Shown here piece after piece: positions 58,003-64,000 of a stretch of DNA of 64,000 nt. Position numbers and translations under genes: made by a program. Source of the DNA: Aquibium sp. A9E412 (GTDB lineage Bacteria > Pseudomonadota > Alphaproteobacteria > Rhizobiales > Rhizobiaceae); assembly GCF_030398335.1 (NCBI RefSeq), contig NZ_JAOAOP010000011.1, forward strand, positions 1 through 64,000. Direction: 5' to 3'. Under the pieces are notes generated by a model. The model did no database searches, had not been told where the DNA came from, and was given only the letters and a program-made list of their open reading frames with translations. Every line of letters starts with the position of its first letter. The first letter of the stretch is position 1.

Positions 58003-58155
58003 ATTGACGGGCGTCAATCGGTGCCGCGCATCGGAACGTCCGTTCCGTCATCTGCAACCGCTTGCAACCGGAATGCAGCCGAGGCGTGCATTTGTTCCCG
58101 TCTTGTTCTTGCATCGGTCTGCAATCCGTGCTTGACTTGCAACCGCGGTTGCAAG
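58003..58155. promoter_or_regulatory. Cluster of palindromes and TGCAACCG half-sites upstream of comM
   Basis: Three inverted repeats lie in 153 bases: ATTGACG-GG-CGTCAAT (58003-58018), CGGAACG-TC-CGTTCCG (58032-58047) and the perfect 20-base palindrome CTTGCAACCGCGGTTGCAAG (58136-58155). Between them are half-sites of the last: CTGCAACCG (58052), CTTGCAACCG (58061) and CTGCAATCCG (58119). The 20-mer resembles LacI-family operators built on TTGCAACCGG. A -35-like CTTGAC (58131-58136) touches its left end. Confidence 0.55.
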
Positions 58156-58204
58156 CGTCCGCTGGCGGGCGCCGCGGCGGCCGCGCCAAGGGAGGGCCGG
58201 CGGC

Positions 58205-59737
58205 ATGGTTTCGCGCGTGCGCACGATCGCGTTCGAGGGCATCGAGGCGGTGCCGGTCGACGTCCAGGTCATGGTGGCGCCCGGCAAGATGGGCATGCAG
58301 ATCGTCGGCCTGGCCGACAAGGCGGTGGCCGAGAGCCGCGAGCGGGTGCAGGCGGCGCTGCACGCCTCGGGCCTGTCGATGCCGGCCAAGCGGGTGACGG
58401 TCAATCTGGCGCCGGCCGACCTGCCCAAGGAGGGCAGCCACTACGATCTGCCGATCGCGCTCGGCCTGATGGCCGCGCTCGGCGCCATTCCCGCCGATGC
58501 GCTGGCCGGCTACGTGGTGCTCGGCGAGCTGTCGCTCGACGGCACCATCGCGCCGGTCGCCGGCGTGCTGCCGGCGGCGATCGGCGCCAACGCGCAGGAT
58601 CGCGGGCTGATCTGCCCGGCCGCCTGCGGCAGCGAGGCGGCCTGGGCGAGCGCGGAGATCGACGTTCTGGCGCCGCGCAGCCTGATCGCCATGGCCAATC
58701 ATTTCCGCGGCACCCAGGTGCTCGCCCGGCCGCAGCCGGCGGTGCGCGCGCCGGCCGGCGACCTGCCCGACCTCGCCGACATCAAGGGCCAGGAGAGCGC
58801 CAGGCGGGCGCTCGAGGTGGCCGCGGCCGGCGGCCACAACCTCCTGATGGTCGGCCCGCCCGGCGCCGGCAAGTCGATGCTGGCGCAGCGGCTGCCGTCG
58901 ATCCTGCCGCCGCTCGCCCCGCGCGAGCTGCTCGAGGTGTCGATGATCGCCTCGATCGCCGGCGAGCTGGCCGGCGGCAAGCTGTCGGACCGGCGGCCGT
59001 TCCGCGCGCCGCACCACTCCGCCTCGATGGCGGCGATGGTCGGCGGCGGCCTGCGGGCGCGGCCGGGCGAGGTCTCGCTCGCCCATCGCGGCGTGCTGTT
59101 CCTCGACGAGCTGCCCGAGTTCACGCCGCAGGTGCTCGATTCGCTGCGTCAGCCGCTCGAGACCGGCGAATGCGTGATCGCCCGCGTCAACCACCGGGTC
59201 AGCTATCCCGCCCGCATCCAGCTCGTCGCGGCGATGAACCCGTGCCGCTGCGGCATGGCCGGCGAGCCGGGCTACCGCTGCCTGCGCGGGCCGCGCTGCC
59301 GCAGCGACTACCAGGCGCGCCTCTCCGGCCCGCTGATCGACCGCATCGACCTGCGCGTCGAGGTGCCGGCGGTGTCGGCCGGCGACCTGATCCGCCCCGG
59401 CCGCGCCGAGGCCTCGGCCGCGGTCGCCGCGCGCGTGGCGCGCGCCCGCGCGGTGCAGAGCGAGCGCTTCCGCGCCGCCGGCCTGCCCGAGGGCACCACC
59501 AACGCGCAGTGCTCCACCGCGCTGATCGAGACCGTCGCCGCGCCCGATGCCGCCGGTGCCGCGCTCCTGTCGGAGGCGAGCGAGAAGCTCGGCTTCTCCG
59601 CCCGTGCCTATCACCGCGTGCTCAAGGTGGCGCGCACGCTGGCCGACCTCGACGGGGCCGACACGGTCGGCCGCATCCATCTCGCCGAGGCGATCTCCTC
59701 GCGCATGGCCGGCGAGCGGCTGGCGCAGGCGGCCTGA
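58205..59737 (+). CDS. comM: YifB/ComM family Mg-chelatase-like AAA ATPase
   Basis: ATPase of 510 aa related to ComM, a hexameric helicase that promotes branch migration in natural transformation. An N-terminal Lon-like (ChlI) domain (about 20-140; PVDVQVMVAPGKMGMQIVGLAD) precedes the AAA core with Walker A GPPGAGKSMLAQRLP (near 220) and Walker B GVLFLDELPEF (near 300). The C-terminal zinc-like segment NPCRCGMAG with CLRGPRC is also typical. GGGAGGG lies upstream. Full length and intact. Confidence 0.93.
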   Translation: MVSRVRTIAFEGIEAVPVDVQVMVAPGKMGMQIVGLADKAVAESRERVQAALHASGLSMPAKRVTVNLAPADLPKEGSHYDLPIALGLMAALGAIPADALAGYVVLGELSLDGTIAPVAGVLPAAIGANAQDRGLICPAACGSEAAWASAEIDVLAPRSLIAMANHFRGTQVLARPQPAVRAPAGDLPDLADIKGQESARRALEVAAAGGHNLLMVGPPGAGKSMLAQRLPSILPPLAPRELLEVSMIASIAGELAGGKLSDRRPFRAPHHSASMAAMVGGGLRARPGEVSLAHRGVLFLDELPEFTPQVLDSLRQPLETGECVIARVNHRVSYPARIQLVAAMNPCRCGMAGEPGYRCLRGPRCRSDYQARLSGPLIDRIDLRVEVPAVSAGDLIRPGRAEASAAVAARVARARAVQSERFRAAGLPEGTTNAQCSTALIETVAAPDAAGAALLSEASEKLGFSARAYHRVLKVARTLADLDGADTVGRIHLAEAISSRMAGERLAQAA

Positions 59738-59928
59738 GGCCGAAGCCGCGGGCAGAGGCCGCGCGCGATGCGGCGGCACGAAGGGCCGTTGCGGGCGCGC
59801 ACCGCGACACGGCCGGCAGCGCGCCGGTCCGGGCGCGCGAGCACAGGCGTCGAAGGCCGCCGCCGGGAGGCGGCCGGCGCGGTCCCCGTGGCCCGTGCCG
59901 CCCCGCGTGGGCGTGTCGGTGCGTCGGC

Positions 59929-60249
59929 TCACGACCCGCCCGACAGGCGCATCAGCACGATGCCGCCGACGATCAGCGCCGCGGCGAGCAGGCGCAGCGC
60001 CGTCACCGGCTCGCCGAGCACGACGATGCCGACGGCGAAGGCGCCGACGGCGCCGATGCCGGTCCACACCGTATAGGCGGTGCCGAGCGGCAGCGTGCGC
60101 ATCGACACCGACAGCAGCGCGAAGCTGACGATCATGGTGACCACCGTCACGGCGCTCGGGGCGGGCAGGGTGAAGCCCTGCGAGAGCTTCATGAAGAAAG
60201 CCCAGACGATTTCGAGCAGTCCGGCCAGAAAGAGCAGCAGCCAGGCCAT
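59929..60249 (-). CDS. sugE: SMR-family guanidinium exporter SugE/Gdx
   Basis: Four-helix proton-coupled exporter, 106 aa. LFLAGLLEIVWAFFMKLSQGF carries the essential Glu13 (in helix 1), and the motif GTAYTVWTGIGAVGAFAVG marks the SugE/Gdx branch, which exports guanidinium, rather than the EmrE drug exporters. No guanidine riboswitch was seen upstream; that region instead holds dispersed repeats. The 191-base gap between it and comM (convergent) has no obvious signal. Confidence 0.92.
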   Translation of the reverse strand: MAWLLLFLAGLLEIVWAFFMKLSQGFTLPAPSAVTVVTMIVSFALLSVSMRTLPLGTAYTVWTGIGAVGAFAVGIVVLGEPVTALRLLAAALIVGGIVLMRLSGGS

Positions 60250-60287
60250 ATGTGGTCCTCCACCAGAATGTCCGCGGGCGAAGCGGC

Positions 60288-60360
60288 AACCGGCACGCCG
60301 TCCGCAGACGCGGCGCAACAAGGGGGCAGGAACCGATCTGCGGTTCAGTCGGGCGCAGGG
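60288..60360 (+). repeat. Dispersed palindromic intergenic repeat
   Basis: AACCGGCACGCCGTCCGCAG then AACCGATCTGCGGTTC follow the order of the copy at 18952; the closing hairpin is only CTGCG/CGCAG (60338-60342, 60354-60358). It is the first of two tandem copies between sugE and atpB. Confidence 0.6.
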
Positions 60361-60391
60361 CGGTTCCCGAGCGTTTGCAAGTGGGATGGCG

Positions 60392-60465
60392 ACCGGTACG
60401 CCGTCCGCAAACGCATCGAGACGATCGATCGGAGCCGCTGCGCATTCGCACGGAATGCGCGGCGG
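60392..60465 (+). repeat. Dispersed palindromic intergenic repeat with long hairpin
   Basis: ACCGGTACGCCGTCCGCAAA leads to GGAGCCGCTGCGC and a terminal hairpin with 13-base arms (60435-60447 and 60453-60465; 12 of 13 pair, one G-T) and a 5-base loop. The arm sequence differs from that at 19004, yet pairing is kept, which is the mark of a structured repeat under compensatory change. Confidence 0.65.
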
Positions 60466-60568
60466 TTCCGCGCCCGGGCCGTCCCGGAGCATGCGGCGTG
60501 TCACAGCCAGGCGCGGTCGTCCGCGCCGGACGGGCGGGCGGCTGCCGCCGCTCGCGTTCCGGCCGCGC

Positions 60569-61318
60569 TCAGTGGGCCGGATGCAGCGCGTCGTTCAGAT
60601 ACATGCAGGTGAGCATGGTGAAGACATAGGCCTGGATGACCGCCATCAAGAGCTCCAGCGCCGTGATCGCCACCGTCATGGCGAGCGGCAGGATGGCGGC
60701 CGCGACGCCGGCCGCGCCGGCGCCGGCCAGCGCCACGACGAAGCCGGCGAACACCTTGAGCGTGATGTGGCCGGCCAGCATCACCGCGAACAGGCGCACC
60801 GAATGGCTGACCGGCCGCGACAGGTAGGAGACGATCTCGATCGGCACGACGAACGGCGCCAGCGCCGGCGGGATGCCGGAGGGCAGGAACAGCCGCAGGA
60901 AGCCGAACCCGTGCCGCGCCAGGCCGTAGAGCGTGACCGTCAGGAAGACCAGCATGGCGAGCGCGAAGGTGACGACGAGATGGCTCGTCACCGTGAAGGC
61001 GTAGGGAAACAGGCCGATCAGATTGGCCGTCAGGATGAACATGAACAGGGCGAGGACCAGCGGGAAGAAGCGCATGCCAGCCTCGCCGGCGCCCTCGCGC
61101 AGCGTGCCGGAGACGAACTCGTAGAGCGCCTCCACCGCGGCCTGCCAGCGCCCCGGCACCAGCGCGCGGCGCCGGCTGCCGAGCAGCAGGAAGCCGGCGG
61201 CCAGAACCACGGTCAGCACCATGTAGGCGGCGGAATTGGTGAAGGCCAGCTCGTGGCCGGCGACCTCGCCGAAGCGCAGCAGAGGGACGATTTCGAACTG
61301 TTCGATCGGGCCAGCCAT
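60569..61318 (-). CDS. atpB: F0F1 ATP synthase subunit a (solitary gene)
   Basis: Membrane subunit forming the proton channel of ATP synthase; 249 aa with five or six helices. The essential Arg is in [14 protein letters not shown], and the [31 protein letters not shown] and [22 protein letters not shown] segments are conserved. The gene looks intact. It is unusual that neither atpI lies upstream nor atpE/atpF downstream: the neighbours are the BTLCP gene and a pair of dispersed repeats followed by sugE. GGAGG precedes the ATG at 61318. The 236-base gap upstream shows no gene. Confidence 0.93.
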   Translation of the reverse strand: MAGPIEQFEIVPLLRFGEVAGHELAFTNSAAYMVLTVVLAAGFLLLGSRRRALVPGRWQAAVEALYEFVSGTLREGAGEAGMRFFPLVLALFMFILTANLIGLFPYAFTVTSHLVVTFALAMLVFLTVTLYGLARHGFGFLRLFLPSGIPPALAPFVVPIEIVSYLSRPVSHSVRLFAVMLAGHITLKVFAGFVVALAGAGAAGVAAAILPLAMTVAITALELLMAVIQAYVFTMLTCMYLNDALHPAH

Positions 61319-61554
61319 CCCGGCCTCCTTGCTGAGGCCGGGCCGTCCCGGATTGGTCGTCCAAGGCGCGGGTCGTCCCGCGCCGCCTCCTGCTAGCCGA
61401 TCGGGCGGACAAGTCAAGAGGCGCTCGCGCGTCGTGCGCGCCTGCGCCGCAGCCGATCCGCGGCGGCTACGGGAGGACCTGTCTTACGGCGTGTCCGCGT
61501 TGTGCGGCCGAAACGGCCTGCCGCCCGCGGCCCGGCGGCAAGCCCCTCGCCGCG

Positions 61555-62175
61555 TCAGGGCCGGACGGCGCCGACCAGCGGGTTGGAATCGCGCCGCAGG
61601 CTGACCCAGCGGCCGGTGTGGTCGGAGGCCTGCCGCTTGAGATAGCGGTAGCCGGTGCGATCCCACAGCTTCACCGTCCCGGTGAGGTTGTCGAGGATGA
61701 AGTCGCCGCGCTCGGTGCGCACGGTCAGCACCGCGTGGCCCTCGCCGTCGGGCTTGCGCACCACGGTGATCAGCAGGTTCGACAGCGACACGCCGCGCCG
61801 CTCGAGCTGCCGGCGCTTCTCCAGCACGTAGTCCTCGCAGTCGCCGACGCCGTCGGGATAGGCCCAGACCTCTTCCTTGCCGAAGATGTCGATGTCGTTG
61901 AGCGGCTTTACGGCGGCGTTCACCGTCGCGTTGACGGCGACCAGGTCGCGCCACAGCTTCGAGGTGAAGCGCTCCGGCCCCTCGTCTCGCGGCCGGATGG
62001 CGCATTCGCGCGGATAGCTCTTGCAGAACTCGTAATGGCCGATCGGCTGCGAGGTCAGCCCGCCGGCCTTCAGGCTCGACGCCGCCGCGCCGCCGCCGGC
62101 AAGCAGCAGCCCCGCCGTTGCCAGTCCCATGGCGGCGCCAAGGCCGCGCGCGAAGGCCCCCTTCTTGGCAATCAT
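61555..62175 (-). CDS. BTLCP (DUF920) transglutaminase-like cysteine peptidase
   Basis: Exported protein of 206 aa from the bacterial transglutaminase-like cysteine proteinase family, common in alphaproteobacteria. A signal sequence ends near AAAS (about residue 32). The catalytic Cys is in GVGDCEDYVLEKR (near 108), the His in GEGHAVLTV (near 143) and the Asp in ILDNLTG (near 158). Relatives of the LapG type cleave surface adhesins. The ATG at 62175 has GGGGAG in front; one at 62190 is possible. The promoter carries a CtrA box. Confidence 0.88.
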   Translation of the reverse strand: MIAKKGAFARGLGAAMGLATAGLLLAGGGAAASSLKAGGLTSQPIGHYEFCKSYPRECAIRPRDEGPERFTSKLWRDLVAVNATVNAAVKPLNDIDIFGKEEVWAYPDGVGDCEDYVLEKRRQLERRGVSLSNLLITVVRKPDGEGHAVLTVRTERGDFILDNLTGTVKLWDRTGYRYLKRQASDHTGRWVSLRRDSNPLVGAVRP

Positions 62176-62201
62176 GTTGCCGCTCCCCATCGCCCTTGTT
62201 G

Positions 62202-62246
62202 TTAATGAAGTGTTAAGGGCGATCGGTCGCGCAAGTCAATTGCGCG
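62202..62246 (-). promoter_or_regulatory. Promoter of the BTLCP gene with CtrA box and palindrome
   Basis: On the minus strand TTGACT (62234-62239) and TTAACA (62211-62216) are 17 bases apart. The -10 overlaps TTAA-N7-TTAA (62202-62216), a complete CtrA consensus. The -35 is embedded in CGCGCAA-GTCAA-TTGCGCG (62228-62246), a perfect 7-base-arm inverted repeat. Control by the cell-cycle regulator CtrA is therefore likely. The rest of the gap down to phaZ (62412) shows nothing notable. Confidence 0.55.
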
Positions 62247-62411
62247 GCGGCGATTGTGAACGCGATGGTTACCGCAAGTCCCGAAGCGTCGCCTTCATGC
62301 AACGCCTGCGCTGTGGATGAGCGATGCTGCGCCGGCCATTCGGGCGGCCGGCGGCCGCTCCCGGCGCGTTCTGCGGCGCGGTGATTCGCGACTGCCGGCG
62401 TCGGTGCGGCT

Positions 62412-63686
62412 TCAGCGGCCGGCCGATTTCACCAGGTGCGGGCGGGCGCGGCCGGCGCCGCGGGCATGGCTCGCCATGAAGTCGACGATGCGCGGCACGA
62501 TCTCGGCGCGGAAGCGCGAGCCGTTGAACACGCCGTAGTGGCCGACCGCCGGCTGCAGGTAGTGGGCCCGGCGGCCGTCGTCCAGGTTGACGCACAGGTC
62601 GTGCGCGGCCTGCGTCTGGCCGACGCCGGAGATGTCGTCGTTCTCGCCCTCGATGGTGAGCAGCGCCACGTTGCGCACCGCGGCCGGGTCGACCGGCTCG
62701 CCACGGTGGCGCATCTCGCCCTTGGGCAGGGCGTGGCGGATGAACACGGTGTCGACGGTCTGCAGGTAGAACTCGGCGGTCAGGTCCATCACCGCCAGAT
62801 ACTCGTCGTAGAAGTCGCGGTGCTTCTCCGCCGAATCGCCGTCGTTCTTCACCAGGTGCATGAAGAAGTCCTTGTGGGCGATCAGGTGGCGGTCGAGGTT
62901 CATGCCCATGAAGCCGGAAAGCTGCAGGAAGCCGGGATAGACGTCGCGCATGAAGCCGGGGTTGGGCCACGGCACCTGCATGATCACGTTGTCGCGGAAC
63001 CAGTCGAGGTCCTTCTCCTCGGCCAGCGCGTTGACCGCGGTGGGGTTGCGGCGCGTGTCGATCGGCCCGCCCATCAGCGTCATGGTGGCCGGCACGCTGC
63101 GCTCGCCGCGCGCCTCCATCAGCGCCACCGCGGCGAGCACCGGCACCGAGGGCTGGCACACCGCCATCACATGCGCGCCGGGGCCGAGCAGGTGGAACAT
63201 CTCGACCACGTAGTCGATGTAGTCGTCGAGGTCGAAATGGCCGTCGGTCAGCGGCACCATGCGGGCGTCGACCCAGTCGGTGATGTAGATGTCGGCATGC
63301 GGCAGCATCGCCTCCACCGTGCCGCGCAGCAGCGTCGCATAGTGGCCCGACATCGGCGCCACGATCAGCAGCTTGGGGTCGGCGCGCCGGCCGGCCGGCA
63401 CGTCGCGCTTGAAATGCACCAGATTGCAGAACGGCCGCGACCAGACCACCCGCTCGCTGACGGCGACGGTCTCGAAATCCACCGTGGTCTCGCCGATCTC
63501 GAAGCGCGGCTTGCCGTAGCGCCGCGTGGTGCGCTCGAACAGCTCGGCCGAGGCGGCGAGCGAGCGCCCCCAGGGCGTCTGCGACAGCGGGTTGAGCGGA
63601 TTGGTGTAGAACAGCTTCACCGCGTCGGCATAGGCCCGCACGGGCTGCATGGCCGCATGGTTGAGTTCGTAGAGCTGGTAGAACAT
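62412..63686 (-). CDS. phaZ: Intracellular polyhydroxyalkanoate depolymerase PhaZ
   Basis: Enzyme of 424 aa that mobilises stored PHB granules. MFYQLYELNHAAMQPVRAYAD at the N terminus (first residues MFYQLYELNH) is the family start. The nucleophile is a Cys in the lipase-box-like AVCQPSVPVLAA (near 180), as in intracellular depolymerases of this type; Asp and His partners are probably in EGENDDISG and QPAVGHYGVFNGSRF. Intact length. The promoter may be TTGCAA-16-TAGGTT on the minus strand near 63770-63745. Confidence 0.92.
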   Translation of the reverse strand: MFYQLYELNHAAMQPVRAYADAVKLFYTNPLNPLSQTPWGRSLAASAELFERTTRRYGKPRFEIGETTVDFETVAVSERVVWSRPFCNLVHFKRDVPAGRRADPKLLIVAPMSGHYATLLRGTVEAMLPHADIYITDWVDARMVPLTDGHFDLDDYIDYVVEMFHLLGPGAHVMAVCQPSVPVLAAVALMEARGERSVPATMTLMGGPIDTRRNPTAVNALAEEKDLDWFRDNVIMQVPWPNPGFMRDVYPGFLQLSGFMGMNLDRHLIAHKDFFMHLVKNDGDSAEKHRDFYDEYLAVMDLTAEFYLQTVDTVFIRHALPKGEMRHRGEPVDPAAVRNVALLTIEGENDDISGVGQTQAAHDLCVNLDDGRRAHYLQPAVGHYGVFNGSRFRAEIVPRIVDFMASHARGAGRARPHLVKSAGR

Positions 63687-63910
63687 CCCCGGGCGATCCT
63701 TTCGACGCGGTTGCCGGCGACCGCGAGACCGCGCGAAAGCCGGATCGTCAACCTAGCACCCTCGTGTTGCGTTGCAATACGCCACGCGCGATGCGTCCCG
63801 GTCGGGCCGGTCGCGATGCGCTCAAGTCATTGAAAAAGCGAAAGATTTTAGGATCGGCCGCGTTGTGCGATGCTGTGCGCTGCAACATCGGCAGGCGGCC
63901 GCGCCGCCGC

Positions 63911-64000
63911 TCAGCTCTCGACGCCCTCCACCAGGATCATGTCGGCGTCGGCCACGGTGACGCGGATCGCCTTGGCGGCCTGGTATTCGGGCGAGTTGTA
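63911..64000 (-). CDS. DUF1330 family protein, C-terminal 29 residues (cut by window edge)
   Basis: Only the end of the gene is in the window: YNSPEYQAAKAIRVT, then VADADMILVEGVES and stop. YNSPEYQ and the closing V-E-G-V motif are typical of DUF1330, a small dimeric alpha/beta-barrel (ferredoxin-like) family of unknown function. The start lies beyond base 64000. The 224-base gap between its stop and phaZ has no gene I can support. Confidence 0.75.
   Translation of the reverse strand, partial: YNSPEYQAAKAIRVTVADADMILVEGVES

Noticed and set aside
58052-58155. CRISPR-like array from repeated TGCAACCG units
   Set aside because: Units are only 9-10 bases, unevenly spaced and without uniform spacers; operator half-sites fit better.
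60250-60480. Guanidine riboswitch before sugE
   Set aside because: No guanidine-riboswitch core (such as ACGR tandem hairpin loops) was seen; the region is accounted for by two dispersed repeat copies.

Overview
The window is a GC-rich bacterial chromosome segment with about 52 protein genes, densely packed and often overlapping by 4 bases (ATGA or GTGA). It is most likely from an alphaproteobacterium, probably a Hyphomicrobiales (Rhizobiales)-type organism. The reasons are: a five-step histidine pathway with HutF and HutG; two tandem PhnE permeases plus a DUF1045 gene in the phosphonate locus; a BTLCP (DUF920) transglutaminase-like protease with a full CtrA-type box; an alphaproteobacterial-style intracellular PHB depolymerase; an aerobic 2-aminobenzoyl-CoA route; and a dispersed palindromic intergenic repeat. 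No rRNA, tRNA, insertion sequence, prophage or CRISPR array was seen.

Layout. 1-7.4 kb: phosphonate uptake and C-P lyase accessory genes (phnC-phnD-phnE-phnE-DUF1045-phnM-phnN), preceded by four 11-bp-phased Pho half-sites; the C-P lyase core genes are not in the window. 7.4-8.2 kb: bacterioferritin and its [2Fe-2S] partner. 8.3-18.9 kb: histidine utilisation, with hutI-hutH-hutG-hutU continuing into a TRAP transporter on the minus strand, and hutF-hutC on the plus strand, divergent around a HutC-like operator.

19.1-34.0 kb plus 37.5-41.0 kb: an accessory block of predicted exported proteins. It holds two divergent serine proteases of different types, a MORN-repeat protein, a Memo-CapA fusion, a WD40-caspase, a one-TM membrane protein, a six-cysteine exported protein, a second caspase, a protein with one dead and one intact caspase domain, and (beyond polA) a 1146-residue caspase with a canonical EF-hand loop. 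Four caspase-fold proteins in 16 kb, all with signal peptides, make this the best candidate for an undescribed system: a periplasmic or secreted orthocaspase/protease network. The 19-34 kb part is flanked by inverted copies of a dispersed repeat. Just upstream of the last caspase gene is a predicted small RNA with repeated C-rich loops and a Rho-independent terminator.

41.0-56.8 kb: tryptophan/anthranilate catabolism. A fourteen-gene minus-strand run starts with the bifunctional 2-aminobenzoyl-CoA monooxygenase/reductase and continues with SDR, MarR, enoyl-CoA hydratase, acyl-CoA dehydrogenase, 2-aminobenzoate-CoA ligase, kynureninase, tryptophan 2,3-dioxygenase, a Liv-type ABC importer and a RidA-family protein. 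An arylformamidase and a stand-alone Lrp ligand-binding domain run divergently. Together they can convert tryptophan via formylkynurenine, kynurenine and anthranilate to anthraniloyl-CoA and then to ring-reduced CoA intermediates.

56.9-64 kb: mostly housekeeping genes: gshB, comM (with striking upstream palindromes), a SugE/Gdx exporter, a solitary atpB without its usual atp neighbours, the BTLCP protease, phaZ, and the end of a DUF1330 gene cut by the window edge.
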